From the NCBI RefSeq assembly GCF_030316855.1, contig NZ_JASZYR010000007.1:177667-241666 (forward strand): DNA of 64,000 nucleotides. Reading direction: 5' to 3'. Below are positions 8,261 through 17,105 of this stretch, piece after piece (the first letter of the stretch is position 1; every line of letters begins with the position of its first letter). This stretch comes from Variovorax sp. J22P240 (GTDB lineage: Bacteria; Pseudomonadota; Gammaproteobacteria; Burkholderiales; Burkholderiaceae_C). The notes below the pieces were generated by a model. It did not search any database. It saw nothing but the letters and a program-made list of their open reading frames with translations, and was not told the DNA's origin. The position numbers and the translations under genes are program-made.

Positions 8261-11119
8261 ATGAAACTCGCCGCTTACCCGAGCCCGTCGTTTGCATTCG
8301 GCCGCTGCCAGGTATCTGTCCAGCGGCGTGAGTTGCTGCGCGAAGGCCGCCCCGTCAGCCTGGGCGGCAGGGCTTTCGACATCCTGATCGCCCTCGTCGA
8401 AGGTCGAGGCGCCGTGGTCACCAAGGACGAGCTGATGCTGCAGGCCTGGCCCGGCCGGATCGTCGAGGAGAACACGCTGGAGGCGCAGATCTCGGCGCTG
8501 CGCCGCGCGCTGGGTGATGACCGGATGGTGATCCGAACCGTCGCCGGCCGCGGCTACCAGTTCGTCGCCGAGATCGCGGACGGGCTCGGCGCGCCGGAGG
8601 CCGAGGGCCTGCAGGCCGTGTCTACCGTCGCTTCGGCTATGCGTGCGCTGCCGGTGAGCGTGACGCCTCTGATCGGGCGCGAGGCCGCGCTGCGGGAGAT
8701 CGTCGAGCTGGCCGCGAGCAGCCGGCTGATTACCCTCGTGGGAGCCGGCGGTGTCGGCAAGACGCGGCTTGCCATCGAGGCCGCCCGTAGCCTGGCAGCC
8801 GGCTTTCCCGATGGCGTGTCGATCGCCGAGTTGGGGCCCGTTTCGGCGGCGGAGTTTCTTCCCGCCACCGTGGCGGAGGCTCTCGGCTTTCCGCAGGGCG
8901 CAGGTACCCCTTCGCTGGACCGCATCGCCTCGGCGATCAGCCATCGACGCATGCTGCTCGTGCTGGACAACTGCGAGCACCTGGTCGACGCCGCGGCGCA
9001 GATCACCGAGAAGCTGTTGCGCGCCGGGCCGTTCGTCAGCGTCATCGCCACGAGTCGCGAGGCGCTCAAGGTCGACGGCGAGTACGTCTACCGGGTCGCG
9101 TCGCTCGATGTGCCCGGCGAGGAGGTCCGCGACGTCGACGAACTGCTGGCCTTCGGCGCCCTGCAGCTTTTCGATGCCCGCGCCGCTTCCGCCGGTGGCG
9201 AAGAGTCGGCCGGCAAGGCGCAGGCTGCCGAGCTCAAGGCGCGCATCTGCCGGCATCTCGACGGCATTCCGCTTGCCATCGAGCTGGCCGCGGCACGCGT
9301 GCGGGTCTTTGGACTCGAGGGCGTTGCCGACCGCATCGACGATCGGTTCAATTTGCTCACCGGCGGCGTCCGGACCGCCCTGCCGCGGCAGAAGACGCTG
9401 CGCGCCGCCTTGGACTGGAGCTACGAACTCCTGTCTGCGCAGGAGCGCGAAGTCCTCGGCAGGTTGGGCGTCTTCTTCGGTTCGTTCTCCATGGAGTCGG
9501 CCTCGGCCGTTGCTTCCTCAGCGGACATTCCGTCAGCCGCAGTGGTCGAGTGCCTCTCGCAGCTGGTGGAGAAGTCCCTCATCACGGTGGATGGTGCGGC
9601 CCGCGCGAAGTACCGCCTGCTGGAGACTACCCAAGTCTATGCGCGAGAGAAGATGCAGGCTCGGGGCGTCCTGCGGGAGTATTCGCTGCGCCACGCGCAA
9701 CACCACCGCGACCTCTTCGTGCGCGCCGAGATCGAGTGGGAGACCCTGCCCACGGCCGAATGGGTTGCCCTGTACGCCGGCCATCTCGAGGGTCTGCGGA
9801 CAGCGGTCAACTGGAGCTTTTCGCCGGAAGGCGACCCCTCGCTCGGCGTTGCGCTGACCACGAGCGCCGTATCGCTGTGGATGCAGTCCGGGTTGCTCGA
9901 GGAATGCCTGGCACGCGTAAATCAAGCCCTAGCCCACCTCGACGACGAGGAGGTGGTGGACAGCCGATCGCGGATGAAGCTGTATGCCGCGAAGGGCGCC
10001 TCCCTGCTGTACCAGGGCGTCGGCTCGGAGACCGGCGCCGCCTTCAGGCGTGCGCTCGATTACGCAGAGAGGCTGGGCGACGATGAGTACCGGCTGCGCG
10101 CGATCTGGGGGACGTGGAGCGTCACATACCTCAACGGCAACTACGAGGCCGCCCTGGCGCTGGCCCGGCGCTTCTCGGCACTGGCCGACGCGCGGCCTCA
10201 CAAGGCCGACCGCCTTGTCGGCAGCCGAATGACAGGCATGTCGCTGCTCTGCCAGGGATGCTTGGGCGAGGCCCGCAGCGGGCTGCAACGCGTGGCCGAG
10301 CGCTATGAGGCGCCGGTTTACCGCTCGCACCAGACCCGCTTCATCTACGAGCAGAAGACGATTGCGCTGAGCTCGCTGGCGCATACGCTGTGGCTACAGG
10401 GCTTTGCGGATCAGGCCATGCGTGCGGCGCGGCAGGCGGTGGAAACCGCACGCGCACTCGACCACGCGCCTTCGATTTGCTATGCCCTCACCGAGGGGCT
10501 GTGCGCTATCACCGTCCTGACCGGCGGCGCGTCCGCGCTGGGGGATGCGGCCGCAGCGGCCGTCGCGGCCACGCGCCGCCACGGCATCTCGACCTGGAAG
10601 GCCCGCGGACGCATGTGGAACGGCCTGCTCGCGCTGGGCGCCGGCGACGGTCTGGCCTACGAGCGTGACCTGCGTCCAGCCTTCGACGAGATCGGCGAAG
10701 CGCTCTACGTGCTGCACTACACCGGTTTCGTCTCGGCGGTCTGCGAGGCACTGGGCCTTATCGATCGCGAAGACGAGGGGATTGAACTGGCCACGGCAGG
10801 CATCGAGCGCGCCCGACGCTTCGAGGATCGGTGCTCCTTGTCGGAGTTGCTGCGCGCGAAAGCGAACCTCATGGGCCGGAGGCCCGAGACAAGCCACTTG
10901 GCCGAAGCCCTGCTGGTCGAAGCGGTGGAGACATCCCGGCAGCACGATGCCCTGGCCTGGCGGCTTCGATGCGCGACGGGCCTGGCGGGCGTGTGGATGA
11001 AGGACGGGCGGCTGGAGGATGCGCGCAGCTTGTTGCGGCCGGTGTACGAAGGCTTCTCGGAGGGATTCGACACGCGTGACCTGCGGGCGGCCAGCCGTCT
11101 GCTCGAGGCGATGCGCTAG
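8261..11119 (+). CDS. Winged-helix/STAND ATPase transcriptional regulator
   Basis: 952 residues. Residues 12-105 form an OmpR-type winged helix (RAFDILIALVEGRG, IVEENTLEAQISALRRALGD, GRGYQFVA). A NB-ARC/STAND ATPase follows, with P-loop GAGGVGKTR (161-169) and Walker B LLVLDNCEHL near residue 235. The second half is alpha-helical and TPR-like, a probable ligand- or partner-sensing arm. Such proteins work as ATP-dependent switch regulators in the cytoplasm. It is transcribed divergently from the hydrolase operon, its most likely target. The start is ATG 8261, with only a weak TTTTAGG upstream. Confidence 0.88.
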   Translation: MKLAAYPSPSFAFGRCQVSVQRRELLREGRPVSLGGRAFDILIALVEGRGAVVTKDELMLQAWPGRIVEENTLEAQISALRRALGDDRMVIRTVAGRGYQFVAEIADGLGAPEAEGLQAVSTVASAMRALPVSVTPLIGREAALREIVELAASSRLITLVGAGGVGKTRLAIEAARSLAAGFPDGVSIAELGPVSAAEFLPATVAEALGFPQGAGTPSLDRIASAISHRRMLLVLDNCEHLVDAAAQITEKLLRAGPFVSVIATSREALKVDGEYVYRVASLDVPGEEVRDVDELLAFGALQLFDARAASAGGEESAGKAQAAELKARICRHLDGIPLAIELAAARVRVFGLEGVADRIDDRFNLLTGGVRTALPRQKTLRAALDWSYELLSAQEREVLGRLGVFFGSFSMESASAVASSADIPSAAVVECLSQLVEKSLITVDGAARAKYRLLETTQVYAREKMQARGVLREYSLRHAQHHRDLFVRAEIEWETLPTAEWVALYAGHLEGLRTAVNWSFSPEGDPSLGVALTTSAVSLWMQSGLLEECLARVNQALAHLDDEEVVDSRSRMKLYAAKGASLLYQGVGSETGAAFRRALDYAERLGDDEYRLRAIWGTWSVTYLNGNYEAALALARRFSALADARPHKADRLVGSRMTGMSLLCQGCLGEARSGLQRVAERYEAPVYRSHQTRFIYEQKTIALSSLAHTLWLQGFADQAMRAARQAVETARALDHAPSICYALTEGLCAITVLTGGASALGDAAAAAVAATRRHGISTWKARGRMWNGLLALGAGDGLAYERDLRPAFDEIGEALYVLHYTGFVSAVCEALGLIDREDEGIELATAGIERARRFEDRCSLSELLRAKANLMGRRPETSHLAEALLVEAVETSRQHDALAWRLRCATGLAGVWMKDGRLEDARSLLRPVYEGFSEGFDTRDLRAASRLLEAMR

Positions 11120-11495
11120 CGGCGAATTCAATTCAAGTTTTGTCCAATAGCTAGCAAAGGCCGGGGATTGTCGTCGGCCATCGTTTCCGACACGATGCGA
11201 CAACATTTCCCTATCGTTTTTTGCATCGTGGGAGACGCCAGCTCCGGCTGCCTCCGGACTGTTCCGGACCTACTTTGAACTAATTGGACGCTCGCTCGGC
11301 CGGGCGCCGGACCGGACGTCATGCTGCTTTGTCAGCGCCAATGGTCGCGGTGAAACTTTCCGAGTGGGCCGGTGCAGCGACCGCGCAAACGGGAGGCTCG
11401 AAGTCCAACGCTGGAGCATTGCAGCCCGTCCCTGTTTTGACCGGGCAAGTTGGCCGCAGGAGAATCCACTCATCGCCGGCTCCCAAGACATCCCC
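11120..11495. other. Intergenic region, no gene seen
   Basis: 376 bases between the STAND regulator and the cyclase gene. The frame of the cyclase gene is open back to 11364, but the upstream extension (to MGRCSDRANG) lacks family similarity. A GGCCG/CGGCC inverted pair lies near 11159-11180 without a T-tract. Part of the region is AT-richer than its surroundings and may hold the cyclase promoter; no specific elements are claimed. Confidence 0.4.
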
Positions 11496-13343
11496 ATGCA
11501 TCAGGGCGACGTTTGCCTTCGGCTAGTAGCCATTCTTGCCGCCGATGCGGAGGGCTATGCGCGGCTGATGGCAGACGACCATCTGGGAACCCTGCGTGAG
11601 CTCGAAGCCGCAAGGGCGATTTTCCGCGCTCACATCGAAGGGCAGGGCGGCCGGGTCGTCGATACCGCGGGTGATTCGATCCTTGCCGTCTTCGATAGCG
11701 CCGGCGGAGCCATCGCGGCGGCGATCGCCGTTCAGGATGCACTGAACGAAAGAGCCGACGGTGCATTGGACGGAAGGCGGCTGGCGTTTCGCATTGGCAT
11801 CCACTTGGGGGATGTGATCGAGAAGCCCGACGGCACCGTGTATGGCGATGGCGTTAACGTCGCCGCCCGTCTGCAGGCCCTTGCGGCCCCGGGCGGAATT
11901 GCACTGTCCAGCGCCGTCCGGGGAGCAACCACCCGGGGCTCGGACATCGACATGGAAGATGCGGGTGAGCATCTGTTCAAGAACATTGCCATGCCGGTGC
12001 GCGTGTTCCGGTTCACTCGGGCCGCTCTCAATCGGGCTTCGCTCCCTCCTCTTGGAGGCTCGCCCAGTCTGTCGGTACTCGTGCTGCCCTTCGTGGAGCC
12101 CCAGGCTTCCGAGCAGCAGGCGTACTTTGCGGACGCCGTGACGGATGACATCACCACCGAGTTGTCGAAGCTTCGTGGCAGCTATGTCATCGGCAGCTCG
12201 ACGGCGATGTCACTCAAGAAGCAGCGCATCGACGTGCGCGGCGCAGCGAGAGAGTTCGGCGTCCGCTATGTGCTTCAGGGACGAATCGAGCGGACATCGG
12301 CGGACATCGAGCTCAATGCCCAACTGTCGGACGCGGCCACCGGTGGAATTGTCTGGTCGGATCGAATCAGTACGAGCCAGGCTGACCTTCGTGCTCTGCG
12401 TCGCGAAGTGGTCGCTCGCTTGGCCAATGCGCTGGGCATCCAATTGGTCGTCGCGGAGGGAATGCGCACGAAAAGGGAACGACCCACGAACGCGATGGCC
12501 GCCGATCTGGTCATGCAGGCTCGTAGCGGCGGCGGGCTGGCCTGGGAGCAGCAGGACTATCGACGGTCGCTAGGACTCATCGATCGTGCTTTGACGATCG
12601 ATCCCGACAACGCGGAAGCTCTGGTCTGGCGCGGAGCACTTCTCGTTACGCAAGCCGACAGTTGGCCTGGGCCAGAGTCGGACGAGCAGATCGAGCAGGC
12701 TGACGAGGTGCTTTCGCGCGCTATGGCCTTGAATTCGCCTGATCCGTGGGCTCAGGAAATGGTTTCGCGACTGCGCCATCTCCAGTTCCGCCCTTCGGCT
12801 GCCGCGGCTGCAGCGGAAACTGCCTTCGAACTCAGTTCGAACTCCGCCCGCCTGCACGCCTGGCTGGGCGCGTTGCAGGTCTATGGCGGCCACTGCGAGC
12901 AGGCGCATCCTCATCTTGAGCGCGCGCTGGCACTGTCTCCGCTCGATCCGCATCGCTGGGCGTGGTACCTATTCAAGGGAATGGCCACCCTGCTTGCGGG
13001 GGACTCTGTTGCGGCCGCCCCATGGCTGGAGAAGTCGCTCAATGTCCTGCCGAGATACTGGGCCTCCGTGAGCTTCCTCAGTTCCGCCTATGCCAACAGC
13101 GGGCAGATAAGACAGGCGCAAAGCCTGATCGCCACGGTTCGCGAGGAGGCCAAGGTGCGCAGGCGCTTTTCGCGGGTTGCCAACAACCCGGTGTGGCTCA
13201 AGCAGCTTCGGGATTTCTACCTTGAGGGGCTTGTCCGGTGTGGAGAAGTGACCCGCGAGTCCGCCGACGACTTCATCTCGGCCAAGCGACGGATGGCCGA
13301 GGAGTCGGGCACCGAGGTGAACTTGAAGTCACCACCTCCTTGA
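11496..13343 (+). CDS. Class III adenylate/guanylate cyclase with TolB-like and TPR-like regions
   Basis: 615 residues from ATG 11496; the start is the least certain point, because no clear ribosome site precedes it. Residues 8-180 are a class III cyclase homology domain with metal-binding aspartates D17 (ILAADAEGY) and D60 (DTAGDSILA) and the block YGDGVNVAARLQ (116-127). Residues about 186-320 match the TolB-like segment often attached to such cyclases (PSLSVLVLPF, ADAVTDDITTELSKL, YVLQGRIER). The rest is helical, TPR-like (about 350-600). No transmembrane segment is seen. It probably makes cAMP from ATP in response to an unknown signal. Confidence 0.85.
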   Translation: MHQGDVCLRLVAILAADAEGYARLMADDHLGTLRELEAARAIFRAHIEGQGGRVVDTAGDSILAVFDSAGGAIAAAIAVQDALNERADGALDGRRLAFRIGIHLGDVIEKPDGTVYGDGVNVAARLQALAAPGGIALSSAVRGATTRGSDIDMEDAGEHLFKNIAMPVRVFRFTRAALNRASLPPLGGSPSLSVLVLPFVEPQASEQQAYFADAVTDDITTELSKLRGSYVIGSSTAMSLKKQRIDVRGAAREFGVRYVLQGRIERTSADIELNAQLSDAATGGIVWSDRISTSQADLRALRREVVARLANALGIQLVVAEGMRTKRERPTNAMAADLVMQARSGGGLAWEQQDYRRSLGLIDRALTIDPDNAEALVWRGALLVTQADSWPGPESDEQIEQADEVLSRAMALNSPDPWAQEMVSRLRHLQFRPSAAAAAAETAFELSSNSARLHAWLGALQVYGGHCEQAHPHLERALALSPLDPHRWAWYLFKGMATLLAGDSVAAAPWLEKSLNVLPRYWASVSFLSSAYANSGQIRQAQSLIATVREEAKVRRRFSRVANNPVWLKQLRDFYLEGLVRCGEVTRESADDFISAKRRMAEESGTEVNLKSPPP

Positions 13344-13449
13344 CGACTGGCCAGGGGTCCGGCGCAAATGAGCGGCAGTTTCTAACCGAATCCAATAGGT
13401 GTCCGCAGGCGATCTCCAAAGTTGCTGCACTGCAGCATCCCCGAAAGTC

Positions 13450-13655
13450 GACCTTTCAGATCGGCACGGCGCGAAGACCTTCATCAGCAACGGCCTGAGC
13501 TGCGACATGATCATGCTGGTCTGCAAGACCGATCCCGCAGCCGGCGCCAAGGGGGTGAGCCTGATCATGGTGGAGGCCGATCGCGCAGGCTTCCGGCGCG
13601 GGCGCAAGCTGCACAAGGTGGGCCAGCCCGCGCCGACACGGCTGAACTGTTTTGC
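13450..13655 (+). pseudogene. Acyl-CoA dehydrogenase fragment
   Basis: A central piece of an acyl-CoA dehydrogenase is recognisable: HGAKTFISNGLSCDMIMLVC, KTDPAAGAKGVSLIMVEAD, FRRGRKLHKVGQ, then, one frame away, DTAELF. This matches the mid-domain beta region (normally NGAKTFISNG...GQKAQDTSELFFDDV). Everything before and after is missing and the end is frameshifted. In the surrounding gap (13344-13880) I see nothing else recognisable. It lies directly upstream of an enoyl-CoA hydratase gene, so an ancestral beta-oxidation operon was probably longer. Confidence 0.7.
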
Positions 13656-13880
13656 GTTGCGGATTCAACCGGTCGTAACGCCGTTTGCTGTCGTACACGC
13701 CTGGCAGTACGAAAAAATTGGACAGCCAGCTTTGAGCGATGAGCTCTCCGTTTCCGCTCAAGCGACTTGCCGAAAACTGCATACCAGCTCTGTGGGAGGG
13801 ATGGCTTCGTCGAGGGAGTCCCGTCACTAGACTGGCAACACCGAACAAGACGAGCGCGTTTCGCGCCGGAAATGGAGACC

Positions 13881-14657
13881 ATGGACGACCTGACCCAACT
13901 CAACTACGAACTGAACAACTTCGTAGCCACCCTCACGCTCAACAGCCCGCCAGTGAATGCGCTCACGCGCACGCTCAACGACGAACTCACGCTGGCTCTC
14001 GATCGGATCTCGGAGATGGACGAAGTGCGCGTCGTCGTGCTGACCGGCGCGGGCAAGGTGTTCTGTGCCGGCGCCGACCTCAAGGGCCGCGCTTCGGTCA
14101 TCAAGGGCCCGGGCGACCTGCCCGCGCACTCGAGGCGAACACGCGAATGTTTCCATGCGATCCGAGAATGCGCCAAGCCGGTGATCTGTGCGATCAACGG
14201 CGCTGCGCTCGGCTCCGGTGTCGCGATGGCCGCCTCCAGCGACATCCTGATCGCATCGGAAAAAGCATCGCTCGGCCTGCCCGAAGTCGACGTGGGTCTG
14301 CTCGGCGGCTGCCGCCACGCGATGCGGCTCTTCAGCCACTCCCGCCTGCGTCGGATGATGTTGACCGGCATGCGCGTACCAGGGGCCGAGCTCTATCGCC
14401 TCGGCATCATCGAAGAGTGCACGTCACCGGAGGATTTGATGCCGAAGGCGCTGGAGATCGCGGCCACCATCGCGTCCAAGAGCCCGGTGTCGACCCGCAT
14501 GGGCAAGCACACGCTGAACGTGATCGAGGACATGAGCCTGCGCGATGGCTATCGCTACGAACAGGACATGACGGCGCTGATCGGCAAGACCGACGACGCG
14601 AAGGAAGCGCAGCGGGCGTTTGCGGAAAAGCGCGCGCCGGTCTTCACGGGACGCTGA
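13881..14657 (+). CDS. Enoyl-CoA hydratase/isomerase (crotonase family)
   Basis: 258 residues from ATG 13881, chosen because GGAG at 13874-13877 serves as ribosome site; an in-frame ATG at 13872 is the alternative. Crotonase features: VVVLTGAGKVFCAGADLKGR (first oxyanion loop) and INGAALGSGVAMAASSDILIA (second). The usual glutamate of hydratases in the second loop is not obvious here (GSGVAMAASSD), so an isomerase, lyase or thioesterase activity is possible. The C-terminus DAKEAQRAFAEKRAPVFTGR is the family standard. It heads a gene group with Bug, acyl-CoA dehydrogenase and CoA transferase genes; the Bug gene starts 3 bases after its stop. Confidence 0.88.
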   Translation: MDDLTQLNYELNNFVATLTLNSPPVNALTRTLNDELTLALDRISEMDEVRVVVLTGAGKVFCAGADLKGRASVIKGPGDLPAHSRRTRECFHAIRECAKPVICAINGAALGSGVAMAASSDILIASEKASLGLPEVDVGLLGGCRHAMRLFSHSRLRRMMLTGMRVPGAELYRLGIIEECTSPEDLMPKALEIAATIASKSPVSTRMGKHTLNVIEDMSLRDGYRYEQDMTALIGKTDDAKEAQRAFAEKRAPVFTGR

Positions 14658-14660
14658 TCC

Positions 14661-15680
14661 ATGGCGCCCGCTGACTCACGCTTGCGGCCGGGCAACCTGC
14701 ACCCGACGCGACGCGGAATGCTGCTGGCCTGCGGGTCGTTCGGGCTCTCCGCGTTGGGTCTGCCTGCCCATGCGGCCGGGTACCCGGACAAGCCGATCCG
14801 CCTCGTCGTGCCGTTCCCCGCAGGTGGCGCGACCGACCTGATGGCACGCACCATGGGCCAGAAGTTGGCGGAACGACTCGGCCAGGCCGTGATCATCGAC
14901 AACCGCGCTGGTGCTGGCGGCGGCAGCGGCGCCGAAGCCGTGGCGACTGCGGCACCGGATGGCTACACGCTGCTGTTCGCCACCATGGGTTCGCTCACCA
15001 TCAACCCGAGCCTGTACAAGAACCTGCGCTATGACCCGGCCAAGAGCTTCGAGCCCATCACGCTGACGCACAACACGTCGAACCTGCTCGTGGTCAATCC
15101 GGACGTGCCCGCCAAGTCGGTGGCCGACCTCATCGAGCTTGCGCGCAAAAAGCCCGGGGAGCTGACCTTTGCATCGGCGGGCAACGGCACGACCAGCCAC
15201 CTGTCCGGCGAGCTCTTCAAGAGCCTGGCCAAGGCCGACCTGACGCACGTCCCCTACAAGGGGAGCGCGCCCGCGATGACCGACTTCCTCGGCGGCCGCA
15301 CTTCGATGATGTTCGACACTGCGTCGAACTTCGTCGAATACGTCAAGACCGGGAAAGTGCGCCCGCTCGGGCTCACCGGCCGCAAGCGCCTGCCGACCAT
15401 GCCGAACGTGCCAACCATCTCGGAAACACCTGGCATGGCCGGCTACGAAATGTCGCTCTGGCTCGGCGTGCTCGCGCCGGCCGGCACGCCCAGCAACATC
15501 GTCGCGAAGTTGCATGACGAGATCGGCGCGGCCATGTCGTCGCCTGACATCGTCCGGCAGATGGCCGATGCCGGCATCGAAGTTCGTCTCAGCACGTCGA
15601 AGGAATTCGCGGCACTGATTCGCGCGGATACAGCGAAGTGGTCGGAGGTGGTGAAGCGCTCCGGCGTGCGCCTCGACTAG
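14661..15680 (+). CDS. Bug-family (TctC-like) periplasmic substrate-binding protein
   Basis: 339 residues. A long N-region with twin arginines (PTRRGMLLACG) and a hydrophobic stretch ending at AHA suggests export, possibly by Tat. The mature part starts AGYPDKPIRLVVPFPAGG and has the family blocks DNRAGAGGGSGAEAVA, GYTLLFATMGSLTINPSLYK and VPYKGSAPAMTDFLGG. It binds a carboxylated ligand in the periplasm; the membrane TctAB partners are not encoded nearby. Placed between a crotonase and an acyl-CoA dehydrogenase, it probably recognises the substrate of this catabolic cluster. Confidence 0.92.
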   Translation: MAPADSRLRPGNLHPTRRGMLLACGSFGLSALGLPAHAAGYPDKPIRLVVPFPAGGATDLMARTMGQKLAERLGQAVIIDNRAGAGGGSGAEAVATAAPDGYTLLFATMGSLTINPSLYKNLRYDPAKSFEPITLTHNTSNLLVVNPDVPAKSVADLIELARKKPGELTFASAGNGTTSHLSGELFKSLAKADLTHVPYKGSAPAMTDFLGGRTSMMFDTASNFVEYVKTGKVRPLGLTGRKRLPTMPNVPTISETPGMAGYEMSLWLGVLAPAGTPSNIVAKLHDEIGAAMSSPDIVRQMADAGIEVRLSTSKEFAALIRADTAKWSEVVKRSGVRLD

Positions 15681-15796
15681 TTTCCGATCGCCAGCCGCTC
15701 GTCACACGCGAGACGGCTTCTTTCCATCGGCAGCGTTCTAATCTTGAACAGCAAGCGTCAGGACCGGACGCGGCCCTCAAGACTGAAGGACACACC

Positions 15797-17023
15797 ATGT
15801 TTGCCGAACCCTCCCCCAAGACACAGGACCTGCTGCAGCGGATGCGGCAGTTCTTCGACCAGCACATCTATCCCAACGAGGGACGCTACTACGAGGAGAT
15901 GGATGCATTCCGTCGCTCGGGCAATGCCTGGCAGGTGTCGCCGCTGATCGAGGAGCTCAAGCCGCTCGCGCGCGCCGCCGGCCTCTGGAACATGTTCCTG
16001 CCGCACGAGTATCGCGGCGTGCCGGGTATTTCGAACCTGGACTACGCACCTCTGTGCGAAGTGATGGGCCGTGTCTCCTGGTCCGGCGAGGTGTTCAACT
16101 GCTCGGCGCCCGACACGGGCAACATGGAAACCATCGAGCGCTACGGCACCGAGGCGCAGAAGGACCAGTGGCTCGAGCCGCTGCTCGCCGGCCAGATCCG
16201 CTCCGGCTTCCTGATGACCGAGCCGGCCGTTGCCTCTTCGGACGCCACCAACATCCAGTGCACCATCACGCGCGAGGGCGACGAGTACGTCATCAACGGC
16301 CGCAAGTGGTTCTCGTCCGGCGCGGGCAGCCCGCGCTGCAAGATCTTCATCGTGATGGGAAAGACCGACCCTGACGCGCCGCGCCATGCGCAACAGTCGA
16401 TGGTGCTGGTGCCGCGCGACACGCCCGGCGTGAGCGTGTTGCGCCACCTGTCGGTGTTCGGCTATGACGACGCACCGCACGGCCACATGGAAGTTCTGCT
16501 GGAAAACGTCCGCGTGCCGGTCGGCAACATCCTCCTGGGCGAAGGCCGTGGCTTCGAGATCGCCCAGGGCCGCCTTGGCCCTGGACGCATCCACCACTGC
16601 ATGCGTTCCATCGGCGCCGCCGAGCGCGCGCTGGAGATGATGTGCGACCGCCTTCGTTCGCGCATCGCCTTCGGCAAGCCGCTGGCCGAGCAATCCGTCT
16701 GGCATGAACGCATCGCCGAGTCGCGCTGCCTGATCGACCAGGCGCGATTGCTGACGCTGAATGCTGCCCACAAGATGGACACGGTCGGCAACAAGGAAGC
16801 GCGTGCGGAGATCGCCATGATCAAGGTGGTCGCGCCCAACACGTCGTGCAAGGTGGTCGACTGGGCGATCCAGGCGCATGGTGCGGCCGGCGTCAGTCAG
16901 GACTTCTGGCTGGCCGAGGCCTATGCGCACCAGCGCACTGTGCGCATCGTCGACGGCCCGGATGAAGTGCACCGCAATGCCATCGCCAAGCTGGAGTTGT
17001 CCAAGAGGCCGATCGCAGCGTAA
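15797..17023 (+). CDS. Acyl-CoA dehydrogenase
   Basis: 408 residues from ATG 15797 with GAAGGA at 15785-15790 as ribosome site. FAD-dependent acyl-CoA dehydrogenase fold: an unusually formed N-terminus (MFAEPSPKTQDLLQRMRQFF), substrate/FAD loop GFLMTEPAVASSDATNIQ, EYVINGRKWFSSGAG, and C-terminal helices with AHGAAGVSQDFWLA and RIVDGPDEVH. Members of this 400-residue branch oxidise branched or unusual acyl-CoAs at the alpha-beta bond and pass electrons to ETF. Followed by a convergent terminator hairpin. Its place beside CoA transferase, hydratases and 3-hydroxyacyl-CoA dehydrogenase fits a complete beta-oxidation module. Confidence 0.92.
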   Translation: MFAEPSPKTQDLLQRMRQFFDQHIYPNEGRYYEEMDAFRRSGNAWQVSPLIEELKPLARAAGLWNMFLPHEYRGVPGISNLDYAPLCEVMGRVSWSGEVFNCSAPDTGNMETIERYGTEAQKDQWLEPLLAGQIRSGFLMTEPAVASSDATNIQCTITREGDEYVINGRKWFSSGAGSPRCKIFIVMGKTDPDAPRHAQQSMVLVPRDTPGVSVLRHLSVFGYDDAPHGHMEVLLENVRVPVGNILLGEGRGFEIAQGRLGPGRIHHCMRSIGAAERALEMMCDRLRSRIAFGKPLAEQSVWHERIAESRCLIDQARLLTLNAAHKMDTVGNKEARAEIAMIKVVAPNTSCKVVDWAIQAHGAAGVSQDFWLAEAYAHQRTVRIVDGPDEVHRNAIAKLELSKRPIAA

Positions 17024-17031
17024 AGGGAAAA

Positions 17032-17061
17032 GACTTCAGCGCCCACACGAGCGCTGAAGTC
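17032..17061 (-). terminator. Hairpin terminator between convergent genes
   Basis: GACTTCAGCGC (17032-17042) pairs perfectly with GCGCTGAAGTC (17051-17061) over 11 bp with an 8-base loop. Read on the reverse strand the stem is followed by TTTTCCCTTT, so it should terminate the leftward Bug gene; it also sits 9 bases after the stop of the rightward acyl-CoA dehydrogenase gene and may serve both. Confidence 0.8.
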
Positions 17062-17105
17062 TGCAATTCGACCGGCCGACTCGGCCGATGCCTTCGGCCG
17101 CCGCG

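Noticed and set aside
8090..9256. Upstream extension of the hydrolase frame across the STAND regulator
   Set aside because: The hydrolase begins at 8089 by homology to its paralogue; the extension is antisense to the winged-helix domain.
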